Shown: positions 27,028-35,116 of the stretch, one piece after another | How the letters are laid out: every line of letters starts with the position of its first letter | How positions within the stretch are numbered: position 1 is the stretch's first letter | DNA from: JACKEQ01 sp041389565 | GTDB lineage: Bacteria; Myxococcota_A; UBA796; GCA-2862545 | DNA length: 64,000 nucleotides | Reading direction: 5' to 3' | Assembly: GCA_041389565.1 (NCBI GenBank) | Contig: JAWKRP010000010.1 | Coordinates: 229,798-293,797 of the forward strand | Notes under the pieces: model-generated | The model's database searches: none | Told to the model about the DNA's origin: nothing | Seen by the model: the letters and a program-made list of their open reading frames with translations, nothing else | Made by a program: the position numbers and the translations under genes

Positions 27028-28744
27028 ACCCGAGCCCGCGATCGTGGGCATCGACCTCGGCACGACCTACTCGCTGGTGGCCATCCTGCTCGACGGGGTC
27101 CCCACGGTCCTGCCGAACGCGATCGGCGAGCACCTCACGGCCTCTGCGGTGAGCCTCACCGACAACGGCGAGGTGCTCGTGGGTCCTCCCGCGCGCGCCC
27201 GTGTCGCCACGCACCCGGGCCGCACGGCGATCGCGTTCAAGCGCGACATGGGGAGCGACCGGAGGTTCGACCTGGGGCTCAAGCAGTACTCGCCGGTCGA
27301 GCTCTCCGCGATGGTGCTCAAGGTGCTGAAGCGCGACGCCGAGGCCGCCCTCGGACGGCCCGTCACGGAAGCCGTGATCACCGTGCCCGCGTACTTCGGC
27401 GAGGTCCAGCGGCAGGCCACGAAGAACGCCGGTGAGATCGCGGGCCTGAAGGTGGAGCGCATCATCAACGAGCCCACGGCCGCCGCGATGGCGTACGGGC
27501 TCCACGAGAAAGACCGCGAGCTGCAGGCCGTCGTGCTCGACCTCGGCGGCGGCACGTTCGACGTGACGGTGCTCGAGATCATCGAGGGCGTCATCGAGAT
27601 CCAGGCGAGCGCCGGGGATGCCCGCCTCGGCGGCGAAGACTTCGTCGACCTGCTGGCCGAGCACACGGCGAAGCGCATCCAGGAGATCCATCGGGTCGAT
27701 CCGCGCGACCAGCCCCGTGCGGCCGCCCGGATCCGCGAGGCCTGCGAAGCCGCGAAGAAGCGCCTCACGCTGTCGTCCACCACCACGCTCGTGATCCCGC
27801 AGCTCGATCTCGGCGGGAAGACGATCGACGTCGAGCTCCCCCTCGACCGCGACACCGCGGAGACCGTCTGGCAGCCGATCCTCGATCGGCTGAAGGCCCC
27901 GATGATGCGGGCCCTCCGCGACGCGAACCTCCGCGCCGAGCAGGTGGAGGAGGTGATCCTCGTGGGAGGGGCCACGCGCATGCCGTGTGTGGTGCGCCTG
28001 GCCGCGAACGTGTTCGGGAAGATGCCGCGCCGCACGCTCCCGCCCGACGAGGCCGTCGCGATGGGTGCGGCGGTGCAGGCCGCGCTGAAGCAGGGCGACC
28101 GCAGCGTCGAGGACATCGTGGTCACGGACGTCGCGCCGTTCACGCTCGGAATCGCGACCACCACGAGCGTGGGGGTGCAGCGGGTCGAAGGCATCTATGC
28201 GCCGCTGATCGACCGCGGCACCGTCATCCCGTGCAGCCGGACCAAGCAGTTCTACACGGTCGAAGACCTGCAGAAGGCCATCACGATCCAGGTCTACCAG
28301 GGCGAGCATGCGATGTGCCGCGACAACACGAAGCTCGGCCAGTACACGGTGGCCGACCTCCCGCCGAAGCCGTCCGGGGAGCAGGGCGTCGACGTGCGCT
28401 TCACCTACGACCTGAACGGGCTGCTCGAGGTCGAGATGCGGGTGATCGGCACGGAGCGGCGCGAGCACCTCGTGATCGAGCGGTCACCGGGCAAGCTGTC
28501 GAAGGACGACATCGAGAAGGCCCGCGCAGAGATGGAGAAGCTGAAGTTCCATCCGCGCGACAGCCTGCCGAACTCCACCGCCATCTCGCGCGCGGAGGCG
28601 CTGTACGTGGAGCTCACGGGCGACCTGCGCGAGCAGCTCGGAACGGCGCTCGCCCGCTTCCGTGCCGCGATCGAGGCCGAGAACGAAGAGGAGATCAACC
28701 TCCGCCGCGCCATCCTCAACCAGATCCTCACGAACCACGGATGA
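27017..28744 (+). CDS. short Hsp70 chaperone, HscC-like
   Basis: A 575-residue Hsp70. The ATPase domain carries GIDLGTTYSLVA (phosphate 1), DLGGGTFDVTVLE (phosphate 2) and VGGATRMPCV (adenosine). The substrate-binding beta domain starts at about 385 (VTDVAPFTLGIATTT). The C-terminal lid is short, with no EEVD-type tail, and the length is closer to HscC than DnaK (about 640). It starts at GTG 27017 inside the J-protein gene. With the coupled membrane J-protein it probably forms a specialised chaperone pair at the inner membrane. No grpE is nearby. An SDR gene follows by ATGA overlap. Confidence 0.9.
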   Translation: MIPEPEPAIVGIDLGTTYSLVAILLDGVPTVLPNAIGEHLTASAVSLTDNGEVLVGPPARARVATHPGRTAIAFKRDMGSDRRFDLGLKQYSPVELSAMVLKVLKRDAEAALGRPVTEAVITVPAYFGEVQRQATKNAGEIAGLKVERIINEPTAAAMAYGLHEKDRELQAVVLDLGGGTFDVTVLEIIEGVIEIQASAGDARLGGEDFVDLLAEHTAKRIQEIHRVDPRDQPRAAARIREACEAAKKRLTLSSTTTLVIPQLDLGGKTIDVELPLDRDTAETVWQPILDRLKAPMMRALRDANLRAEQVEEVILVGGATRMPCVVRLAANVFGKMPRRTLPPDEAVAMGAAVQAALKQGDRSVEDIVVTDVAPFTLGIATTTSVGVQRVEGIYAPLIDRGTVIPCSRTKQFYTVEDLQKAITIQVYQGEHAMCRDNTKLGQYTVADLPPKPSGEQGVDVRFTYDLNGLLEVEMRVIGTERREHLVIERSPGKLSKDDIEKARAEMEKLKFHPRDSLPNSTAISRAEALYVELTGDLREQLGTALARFRAAIEAENEEEINLRRAILNQILTNHG

Positions 28745-29526
28745 GGGTGCTCGTCGCGGGCGGCACGTCGACCGTGGGCCGGTTCCTGGTCGAGCGGCTG
28801 CGGTCCGACGGGCACGAGGTGGACGTGCTTTCGCGCGGAGGTCCGGTGGCGGGCGACGTGACGCGTCCCGAGACGCTGCGCGGCGTCTGCGACGGGCGCG
28901 ACGCGGTGGTCTCGCTGGTGGGGGCCTCCGTGAACCCGGCGCCGCGCTTCCCCGAGCAGACCTTCGAAGCGGTCGACCGCGACGGGAACCTCGCGCTGCT
29001 CGCCGAAGCCGAGCGCGCCGGCGTGGGGCGGTTCGTGTACCTCAGCGTGTTCGGCGAGTACCCGCCGGGGGTCGCGTACGTCGAAGCGCACCGTGCCGTC
29101 GACGCCGCGCTCGAGCGCAGCCCGCTGTCGACCACCTCCATCCGGCCCACCGGGTTCTTCGGGAGCTTCGCCGCGCTCCGTCCGGCGGCGCGGCTCGGGC
29201 TCGCCGTGCGCATCGGATCCGGGGAGTGCCGCACGAACCCCATCCACGAGGCCGACCTCGCCGACGTGATCGCCGATCACCTCGTCGACGGGCCCGCCGT
29301 GGTGGACTGCGGCGGCCCCGAGGTGCTGACGCGCAACGAGATCGGGGCCCGACTGGGGGGCAAGCCCGTGTGGAACCTCCCGGTGCCCGGCGCGCTCGTG
29401 GGGCTGTCGGCCCTCACCACGCGTCCGCTCGCGAAGCGGGTGAGCGACCTCACCGTGTTCTTCCGCCACGTGCTCACCCATGACGGCGTGGCGCCCGCGT
29501 ACGGCACACGCAGGCTCGGCCCGTAG
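28741..29526 (+). CDS. NAD(P)-binding SDR / NmrA-like protein
   Basis: A 261-residue Rossmann protein with VLVAGGTSTVGRFL at the N-terminus and a downstream pattern of atypical SDRs (RFVYLSVFGEYPP, SIRPTGFFGSF, DLADVIADHLVDG). No YxxxK is visible, so it may bind the cofactor or reduce a quinone-like compound without classical catalysis. The ATG overlaps the Hsp70 stop (ATGA). It is the last gene of the J-protein/Hsp70 operon, and its link to the chaperone is unclear. Confidence 0.8.
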   Translation: MRVLVAGGTSTVGRFLVERLRSDGHEVDVLSRGGPVAGDVTRPETLRGVCDGRDAVVSLVGASVNPAPRFPEQTFEAVDRDGNLALLAEAERAGVGRFVYLSVFGEYPPGVAYVEAHRAVDAALERSPLSTTSIRPTGFFGSFAALRPAARLGLAVRIGSGECRTNPIHEADLADVIADHLVDGPAVVDCGGPEVLTRNEIGARLGGKPVWNLPVPGALVGLSALTTRPLAKRVSDLTVFFRHVLTHDGVAPAYGTRRLGP

Positions 29527-29538
29527 GCCGGAGGGTGC

Positions 29539-29661
29539 TCAGCGCAGCATGCCGTTGCTGATCTGCGCGGGTGCCGCCGCCACCTGCGAGCCGTGCTCCC
29601 CCTCCGTGAGGTGAAGGACGTGTGCGAAGCACATGAGGTGGGCGAGCGCGATGACGAGCAT
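29539..29661 (-). CDS. small exported peptide, 40 residues
   Basis: On the minus strand an ATG at 29661 has a strong GGAGGACCC leader and opens a 40-codon frame ending at 29539. The sequence begins MLVIALAHLMCFAHVLHLTE, a signal-peptide-like core, and ends with a hydrophilic tail (ISNGMLR). The 20 bases spanning SD and start, on the plus strand ACGAGCATGGGTCCTCCGGG, are identical to those of the M16 protease gene at 14997-15016. It may be a real small secreted peptide or a leftover copy of a signal region. No homologue is recognised. Confidence 0.5.
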   Translation of the reverse strand: MLVIALAHLMCFAHVLHLTEGEHGSQVAAAPAQISNGMLR

Positions 29662-29745
29662 GGGTCCTCCGGGATGTCGGTGACTCGTGGGGTCGGGATC
29701 GCGCCCGTTAACGGTGGGGGTTAAGCCCACCGGCCAGGAGGCGAC

Positions 29746-30003
29746 ATGGGTGATGTGTTGGTGACCGGAGGGCGCGTTGCAGACGGGCGGATCGCAGAGC
29801 TCGAGGTGCAGCTCCACGGGCTGCCCGGGCGCACGATCGATCGCGACACGGCCCTGGCCTGGCTGCGCGACGGCCACTCCCTGGTGCCCCGCGTGAAGGG
29901 CGCCCGCCTGCCTGCGCTCCAGCTGGTCGAGGTCGGCGACGAGCACTTCATCCGGAACGACAACGCGCCCGAGTCGTCCGACGCGCTGCCGAACCTCGGC
30001 TGA
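29746..30003 (+). CDS. small acidic protein of unknown function
   Basis: An 85-residue protein with a clean SD (GGAGG six bases before the ATG). It reads as a small soluble alpha/beta fold: VTGGRVADGRIAELEVQLHG, then DTALAWLRDGHSLVPRVKG. No signal peptide or Cys is present. I do not recognise it. It is followed after 25 bases by a lipoprotein gene with a similar leader, so the two probably share a transcript. Confidence 0.65.
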   Translation: MGDVLVTGGRVADGRIAELEVQLHGLPGRTIDRDTALAWLRDGHSLVPRVKGARLPALQLVEVGDEHFIRNDNAPESSDALPNLG

Positions 30004-30028
30004 CACACGGCTCACGGCCGGAGGGCGC

Positions 30029-31123
30029 ATGTTCCTGAGAGCCGCATCCGTCCTGCTCCTCGCGAGCCTGTCCGGGTGTCCGAAGCAGCCCGCTGCCCCC
30101 TCCGGGCCCGAGTGGGACACCACCCCTCGCCTGCCCGCGCCCCTCGCCGGGTCGTACACCCGCGTGGAGGAGGTCCCTCCCGACCCCGCGCTGGCGGCCT
30201 TCTTGAAGGGTCGCCGCTGGGACGCCGCGCTGTCGGGGGCTGCCGCCGGCCTCGCGCTGCAGCTGGTGAACGAGCCCGCGGGGGGGCCCGGCCTCACGCG
30301 GTGGCGCGTACGCGAGGCGCTGTGGAAGGCCGGCTACCCGTTCCCGGTCGCCGACGCGCGGGCCTGGGTCGCGGTCGACGAGGTCGGCTCGCCCCCGCCT
30401 CCGCTCACCGAGTGGCTCGCCGCCTTCCCGGAGGGCGACGATCTCGGGCTCGTTCGCGCACGGGGCAACGAGAACGTCGTGTGGATCGGGCTGCGCGCGA
30501 CCCCCACCGCGAACGTGGGGCGCATCCCCCGCCAGCTCCCCGAAGGCGGGTCGTTCACGATCCCGGCGAACCCCGGCGCGCGCTGGATGGTGTCCGACGC
30601 GAACGGCGAGCTGCTGCACGGCGAGCTCGACGCACCTGCAACGGTCGAGTGCAACTCGGTGGGCGAGTGGATGGTCGAGATCGTGCCGGCCACCGGGGCC
30701 TCGGCGCTGTTCCCGGTCTACGTGGGCATGGTGCCGCCCGAGCTCGCGCTCATCCGCACCGTCACCGCCGTGCGAACCCCGGCCGATGCCCTCCATCGCG
30801 CCGAGACGCTGCTGCGGGAGGTACGTGACGCCTACGGCTCGACGGCCCTGCAGCGCGACTTCGTGCTCGATGCGGGCGCGCGCTCGCTGCTCCGCGGAGA
30901 CGCCGGGTCCGCCGACGGGGTGCGAACCAGCCTCGGCCTCGATCCCGCCGGCACGATGCTGTTCCAGTGCAGCGGCACCACGGTGGAGGCCTGCATCGAC
31001 ACCGTGGTCTGGAAGCCCGAGAACCGGCTCGCCCTCCTCGACGACCAGAGCGCTCTGGGGCTGGCCGCCGATGTCGACGGTTCCGGCGTGCAGCTCGTGG
31101 GCATCGTCAGCGTGACCCATTAA
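30029..31123 (+). CDS. lipoprotein of unknown function
   Basis: A 364-residue protein with a signal peptide and lipobox (LLLASLSGCPKQ, acylated Cys17). The mature region is Ala/Pro/Val-rich with no repeats; a C-terminal domain contains two cysteines (FQCSGTTVEACIDTVV). GGAGG precedes the ATG by five bases. It ends 21 bases before a pilin-like gene. No known domain is recognised; an envelope location is the only safe statement. Confidence 0.75.
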   Translation: MFLRAASVLLLASLSGCPKQPAAPSGPEWDTTPRLPAPLAGSYTRVEEVPPDPALAAFLKGRRWDAALSGAAAGLALQLVNEPAGGPGLTRWRVREALWKAGYPFPVADARAWVAVDEVGSPPPPLTEWLAAFPEGDDLGLVRARGNENVVWIGLRATPTANVGRIPRQLPEGGSFTIPANPGARWMVSDANGELLHGELDAPATVECNSVGEWMVEIVPATGASALFPVYVGMVPPELALIRTVTAVRTPADALHRAETLLREVRDAYGSTALQRDFVLDAGARSLLRGDAGSADGVRTSLGLDPAGTMLFQCSGTTVEACIDTVVWKPENRLALLDDQSALGLAADVDGSGVQLVGIVSVTH

Positions 31124-31144
31124 AGCTCGCACCGTGGAGGGCTC

Positions 31145-31585
31145 ATGCCGTTCGAGATCGGACGCACCCAGATTCTCATCGGAGCCGGAGTGCTGCTCGT
31201 GCTGCTCCTCATCACCATCCCGCTCTTCGGGTCGGTGAACAAGAAGTCGCTTCGGGCCGAGGTCCCCACCAACGTCGAGGCCATCCGTCAGGCCGAGATC
31301 GAGTACCACAGCGCGTTCGAGTCCTACGTGTCCGCCGAGGCCGCGCCGCGCGATGCGCTCCAGGTCGACAGCAAGTCGATCCCGTGGGAGCCGAGCGCCG
31401 GGTTCCGCAAGATCGGCTGGGCTCCGGAACAGGCCGAGGTCCGCGGGTCGTACGCCGTGAACGCCAAGGTCGACGGGTTCACGGTCACCGGCGTGTGCGA
31501 CGTCGACGACGACCAGAACCAGGCGCGATTCCAGGCGAACCTCCTGGAAGAGGCGCACTCCGTGACGGACGCCTCCGTCTTCTGA
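31145..31585 (+). CDS. pilin-like single-pass membrane protein
   Basis: A 146-residue protein with one N-terminal hydrophobic helix (ILIGAGVLLVLLLITIPLFG). The 100-residue extracytoplasmic part resembles the globular domain of type IV pilin-like proteins seen in myxobacteria (VEAIRQAEIEYHSAFESYV, then FRKIGWAPEQAEVRGSYAV). A classic prepilin peptidase site (G followed by FTLIE) is absent, so it may not be processed. GGAGG precedes the ATG by six bases. No assembly genes are in the window. Confidence 0.6.
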   Translation: MPFEIGRTQILIGAGVLLVLLLITIPLFGSVNKKSLRAEVPTNVEAIRQAEIEYHSAFESYVSAEAAPRDALQVDSKSIPWEPSAGFRKIGWAPEQAEVRGSYAVNAKVDGFTVTGVCDVDDDQNQARFQANLLEEAHSVTDASVF

Positions 31586-31589
31586 TCCT

Positions 31590-32117
31590 GTGGACGACCG
31601 CTCCCAGGCCGCCCTTCGTGCGAGCGGTCCGCTGTGCATGGCGGCCTGCTGGCTGGGTGCGGCCGCGCTGCATCCGTTCGTCCCGCGCGACCCCGTCGGG
31701 CTGGAGCCCCCCTCGGCGCCAGTGCTGGCGGCCCTGTCGGGCGGTCACCCCACCGCGGCGGCGTCCGGGGCGTGGTCTGCGACCGTCGTGCACTTCGCGA
31801 ACACCACTCCCGACGCCGGTGCGCTGGAGGCCGGGATCCGCACGTCGGTCCGGTTCGACCCCACCTTCCAGCCGCCGCTCGTGAACGGCGTGATGATGCT
31901 CCGACAGGTCGGTGCGACCGACCGTATCGCGCCCCTGCTGGAGCTCGGCCTGCGCGCGCATCCCGGCGAGGCCTGGTTCCCGTGGGCGATGGCGATGCAC
32001 GTGTGGCTCGACGACGACGACCCCGAGCAGGCGGCCGTGTGGCTCGACCGTGCCGCGGCGCTGGCGCCCGACGCCATCCATGCGCGCGCTGCGGAAGCCC
32101 TGCGGAGCGCCGAGTGA
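31590..32117 (+). CDS. TPR-like small exported protein
   Basis: A 175-residue protein starting at GTG 31590. An N-terminal hydrophobic stretch (SGPLCMAACWLGAAALHPF) could be a signal or membrane anchor. The C-terminal half has helix-turn-helix repeats of TPR type (APLLELGLRAHPGEAWFPWA, PEQAAVWLDRAAALAPDAIH). Its stop overlaps the folK start (GTGA). The SD is weak, so translation may depend on the pilin-like gene four bases upstream. Confidence 0.68.
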   Translation: MDDRSQAALRASGPLCMAACWLGAAALHPFVPRDPVGLEPPSAPVLAALSGGHPTAAASGAWSATVVHFANTTPDAGALEAGIRTSVRFDPTFQPPLVNGVMMLRQVGATDRIAPLLELGLRAHPGEAWFPWAMAMHVWLDDDDPEQAAVWLDRAAALAPDAIHARAAEALRSAE

Positions 32118-32617
32118 AGGGGGCCATCGCGCTCGGGAGCAGCCTCGGAGACCGCGTGGCCCGGCTCGACGGGGCGGTCCGCAAGATCGGCGCCCATCCC
32201 GACGTGAGGGTGCTGCGCTGCTCGCGGTGGTACCGCACCCCGCCGATGCGCGGGGGCTCCGCCACGGGCTGGTTCCTGAACGGGGTGGTGGTGTTCGAGA
32301 CCTCCCTCGGAGCGCGCGAGCTGCTGGAGCTGTGCCGCGAGCTCGAGGCCCGCGCGGGCCGGCGGCGTGCGCGGTACTGGGGCGACCGCACCCTCGACCT
32401 CGATCTGCTGGTCCTCGGGGATCAGGTGGTCGACGCGCCCGATCTGACCGTCCCCCACCCTGCGATCGCCGCGCGTCCCTTCGTCCGCACGCCCCTGGAG
32501 GAGGTGTGGCCGGACGCGCTGGATCCCCGTACCGGTCGGCTGTTTCGCGACCTCCCCGGTCCCACGGGCCCCCGCGCGGTGGCGGTGGCGGCCCCGGGGT
32601 TCGTGCGGGGTCGGTAG
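32114..32617 (+). CDS. folK: HPPK, 6-hydroxymethyl-7,8-dihydropterin pyrophosphokinase
   Basis: A 167-residue folate biosynthesis enzyme that transfers pyrophosphate from ATP to hydroxymethyl-dihydropterin. The family's landmarks are present: ALGSSLGDRVARL at the N-terminus, FLNGVVVFET, and the signature RYWGDRTLDLDLLVLGD that binds ATP and magnesium, then VPHPAIAARPFVR. Length fits the family. The start is GTG 32114 inside the upstream stop. The other folate genes are not nearby. Confidence 0.93.
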   Translation: MKGAIALGSSLGDRVARLDGAVRKIGAHPDVRVLRCSRWYRTPPMRGGSATGWFLNGVVVFETSLGARELLELCRELEARAGRRRARYWGDRTLDLDLLVLGDQVVDAPDLTVPHPAIAARPFVRTPLEEVWPDALDPRTGRLFRDLPGPTGPRAVAVAAPGFVRGR

Positions 32618-32635
32618 CGAAGATGGGGGCAGCCC

Positions 32636-32664
32636 TTGATGCGGACGCTGGCGGGCGGTACTGA
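32636..32664 (+). promoter_or_regulatory. predicted sigma70 promoter of tetR-etfBA
   Basis: A -35 element TTGATG (32636-32641) and -10 TACTGA (32659-32664) are separated by 17 bp. Both hexamers are reasonable in a genome where such patterns are rare. The -10 overlaps the operator palindrome that begins at 32662, so repressor binding would block RNA polymerase. Confidence 0.55.
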
Positions 32665-32679
32665 GTGAATCCTCATTCA
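32662..32679 (+). promoter_or_regulatory. FadR-type operator palindrome
   Basis: TGAGTGAATCCTCATTCA matches the Bacillus FadR operator consensus TGAATGAWTANTCATTCA at 15 of 17 defined positions. It is immediately upstream of the chosen tetR start, so autorepression and control of etfBA are likely. The consensus is from memory of the family and should be checked by alignment. Confidence 0.65.
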
Positions 32680-32694
32680 GTGGAGCCCCGACCC

Positions 32695-33318
32695 GTGGCG
32701 GACCCCTCGCGCCGACGCACCGAGAAACGCGACCTCATCACCGAGGCCGCGGTCGAGGTGTTCGCCGAGAAGGGCTTCCACCAGGCGCGGGTGAGCGACA
32801 TCGCGAAGCGCGCGGGCGTCGCAGACGGCACGATCTACCTGTACTTCAAGAACAAGGAAGATCTGCTGCTCTCCATCTTCGAAGAGAAGATGGACGTGCT
32901 GCTCGACGGGATGAACGACGCGCTGCGCGACTGCGACGACCCCCTCGAGCGCGTGCGCCGGTTCGCCCAGCACCACTTCATGCAGGTGCGCGAGAACCGC
33001 TCGGCCGCGGAGGTCCTGCAGGTCGAGCTGCGCCTGTCCAACAAGTTCCTGAAGGAGTACCGGCCCGAGAAGCTGTGGGCGTACCTGAACATCTTCGCCA
33101 CGATCGTGCGGGATGGGCAGGCGTCCGGGGTGTTCCGGTCCGACATCGACCCCTTCATCGCCATGTGGGGCTTCTTCGGTGGTCTCGACGAGATCGCCAT
33201 GCAGTGGGTGCTCGCGAAGAACCAGCGACGCATCCAGCTCGAGGAAGCCGCCCGTCAGGTTGCGGAGATCTACATCCGCGGAATGCTGGAACACCCGAAC
33301 AACTCGGAGGAATCGTGA
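32695..33318 (+). CDS. TetR-family regulator, FadR-like, of fatty-acid oxidation
   Basis: A 207-residue repressor. The helix-turn-helix is at about residues 30-50 (VSDIAKRAGVADGTIYLYFKNKEDLL), followed by a ligand-binding helical domain with a C-terminal pattern of FadR-like proteins (SDIDPFIAMWGFFGGLDEIA). It probably senses long-chain acyl-CoA. GTG 32695 is chosen because GGAG at 32682-32685 is nine bases upstream and because GTG 32665 lies inside the operator. It overlaps etfB by GTGA, forming an operon with the electron-transfer flavoprotein genes. Confidence 0.87.
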   Translation: MADPSRRRTEKRDLITEAAVEVFAEKGFHQARVSDIAKRAGVADGTIYLYFKNKEDLLLSIFEEKMDVLLDGMNDALRDCDDPLERVRRFAQHHFMQVRENRSAAEVLQVELRLSNKFLKEYRPEKLWAYLNIFATIVRDGQASGVFRSDIDPFIAMWGFFGGLDEIAMQWVLAKNQRRIQLEEAARQVAEIYIRGMLEHPNNSEES

Positions 33319-34073
33319 AGATCGGAGTTTGCGCCAAGATCACGCCGGACGCTGACGCCCGGATCAAGGTCGCCGCGGACGGACAGGGAGTCGTCCTCGA
33401 CGGCGTCAAGTTCGGCATCAGCGACTACGACGAGTACGCCATCGAAGAAGCCATCCGCACGAAGGAGAAGCACGGCGGCGAGATCGTGTCCTTCACGGTC
33501 GGTGATTCGTCGGCCGACAAGCAGCTGCGCAGCGGTGCGCTGGCCCTGGGCGTCGATCGCTCGGTGCTCGTCACCGACTCCGCGGCCGACCCCCTCGGCA
33601 TCGCGAAGCTCCTCGCGGCCGCCATCGCGAAGGAGTCGCCCGAGCTCGTGTTCACGGGCAAGTCCACGATCGACGACCAGAACTTCCAGGTCGGCACGAT
33701 GATCGCGGAGCTGCTCGGCTGGGCGCACGTGACGCAGGTCACCGCGCTCGAGATCGAGGGCAGCGCGTTCAAGGCCACCCGCAACATGGATGCCGGTGTG
33801 CGCCAGGTCGTCAGCGGCACCCTCCCCGCCGTGATCAGCTGCGAAGACGGCCTGAACACGGTCCGCTACGCGAAGCTGCCCGACATCATGAAGGCGAAGA
33901 AGAAGCCGCTCGACTCCGTGAGTGGGGTCGCCGACACCGGCGCCGCGCGCTCCGCGGTCGGGAACCTCGCACCGCCGCCGGAACGCCCGGCTGGCCGCAT
34001 CATCGAAGGCGACGCGGTCACCGCGTCCAAGGAACTGGTCCGCCTGCTTCGCGACGAAGCGAAGGTCATCTGA
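33315..34073 (+). CDS. etfB: electron transfer flavoprotein, beta subunit
   Basis: A 252-residue ETF beta subunit that passes electrons from acyl-CoA dehydrogenases to the quinone pool. The family's landmarks are IGVCAKITPDADARI at the N-terminus, SDYDEYAIEEAIR, and GKSTIDDQNFQVGTMIAELLGW, the AMP/ADP-binding segment. The C-terminal helix that wraps around the alpha subunit is present. GTG 33315 overlaps the tetR stop with GGAGG inside tetR. No dehydrogenase is adjacent; an enoyl-CoA hydratase lies 23 kb away. Confidence 0.93.
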   Translation: MKIGVCAKITPDADARIKVAADGQGVVLDGVKFGISDYDEYAIEEAIRTKEKHGGEIVSFTVGDSSADKQLRSGALALGVDRSVLVTDSAADPLGIAKLLAAAIAKESPELVFTGKSTIDDQNFQVGTMIAELLGWAHVTQVTALEIEGSAFKATRNMDAGVRQVVSGTLPAVISCEDGLNTVRYAKLPDIMKAKKKPLDSVSGVADTGAARSAVGNLAPPPERPAGRIIEGDAVTASKELVRLLRDEAKVI

Positions 34074-34099
34074 AGTACCGGTCGTAGGAGAACAGAATC

Positions 34100-35056
34100 A
34101 TGAGCGGAATCCTCGTCGTCGCCGAACATGCCGACGGCACCTTCAAGTCCACCGCCGCGGAGCTCCTCGGCAAGGCCACCGAGCTCGCCTCGGCCCTCGG
34201 AACCACCGTGTCTGCAGCCGTCCTCGGCGATGCCCCCGCGGCGTCGCTCGGTGGGTTCGGAGCCAGCAAGGTCTACCAGGCCAGCGGTGGGTTCGTCCCC
34301 CACGACTCCGGCGCCACGGTCGACGCCCTGGCGGCCATCCTTCGCGCGGCCGACCCCGACATCGTGCTCGCACCCGCCTCGTTCGAGATGCGCGACACCC
34401 TGCCCCGCCTCACCGCCCGGTTCGACTCGGCGATGGCGAGCGACTGCATGGCGCTGCGCATCGACGGCGGCAAGCTGGTCGGCCGTCGGCCGATGTACGC
34501 CGGCCGCATCGAAGCGGACGTCACCCTGTCCGCGCGCCCCGCGTTCGCGTCCGTTCGGGGCAACAGCTTCCCGAAGCCCGACTCCAATGGGTCGAGCGCC
34601 GAGGTGGTCGCGGTCTCCTGGGAAGCCACGACGCCCACCACCAAGGTGATCGAGGTCCTGAAGCCCGAGACGCGCGGCATCGACCTCGCCACGGCCGACA
34701 AGGTCGTCGCGGGCGGCCGCTCGCTGAAGTCGAAGGAGAGCTTCGACTCGCTCATCCGCACCCTCGGTGACGCGATGGGCGCCGGCGTCGGCGCTTCTCG
34801 CGCGGCCACCGACGCGGGCTACGCCGATCACAGCGAGCAGGTCGGCCAGACCGGCCAGACCGTGAGCCCGAACCTCTACATCGCGGTCGGGATCTCGGGG
34901 GCCATCCAGCACCTCGCCGGCATGCGGAGCTCGAAGGTGATCGTCGCGATCAACAAGGACCCGGAGGCGCCGATCTTCCAGTACGCCACGTACGGAATCG
35001 TCGCCGACCTGTTCGAGGTCGTGCCCGCGCTCACCGACGCGTTCAAGAGCGCGTAG
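34100..35056 (+). CDS. etfA: electron transfer flavoprotein, alpha subunit
   Basis: A 318-residue ETF alpha subunit that binds FAD. The C-terminal FAD domain is intact: GRSLKSKESFDSLIRTLGDAMGAGVGASRAATDAG, then GQTGQTVSPNLYIAVGISGAIQHLAGM, and the closing INKDPEAPIFQYATYGIVAD with DLFEVVPAL. AGGAG precedes the ATG. It is the last gene of the tetR-etfBA operon and pairs with EtfB to carry electrons from beta-oxidation. Confidence 0.94.
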   Translation: MSGILVVAEHADGTFKSTAAELLGKATELASALGTTVSAAVLGDAPAASLGGFGASKVYQASGGFVPHDSGATVDALAAILRAADPDIVLAPASFEMRDTLPRLTARFDSAMASDCMALRIDGGKLVGRRPMYAGRIEADVTLSARPAFASVRGNSFPKPDSNGSSAEVVAVSWEATTPTTKVIEVLKPETRGIDLATADKVVAGGRSLKSKESFDSLIRTLGDAMGAGVGASRAATDAGYADHSEQVGQTGQTVSPNLYIAVGISGAIQHLAGMRSSKVIVAINKDPEAPIFQYATYGIVADLFEVVPALTDAFKSA

Positions 35057-35116
35057 CCGCCCGCGGTCGTAGGTCCGGCACGCGCCCTGTACGAGGCGCG
35101 CCCACGCGTCGGGCGC

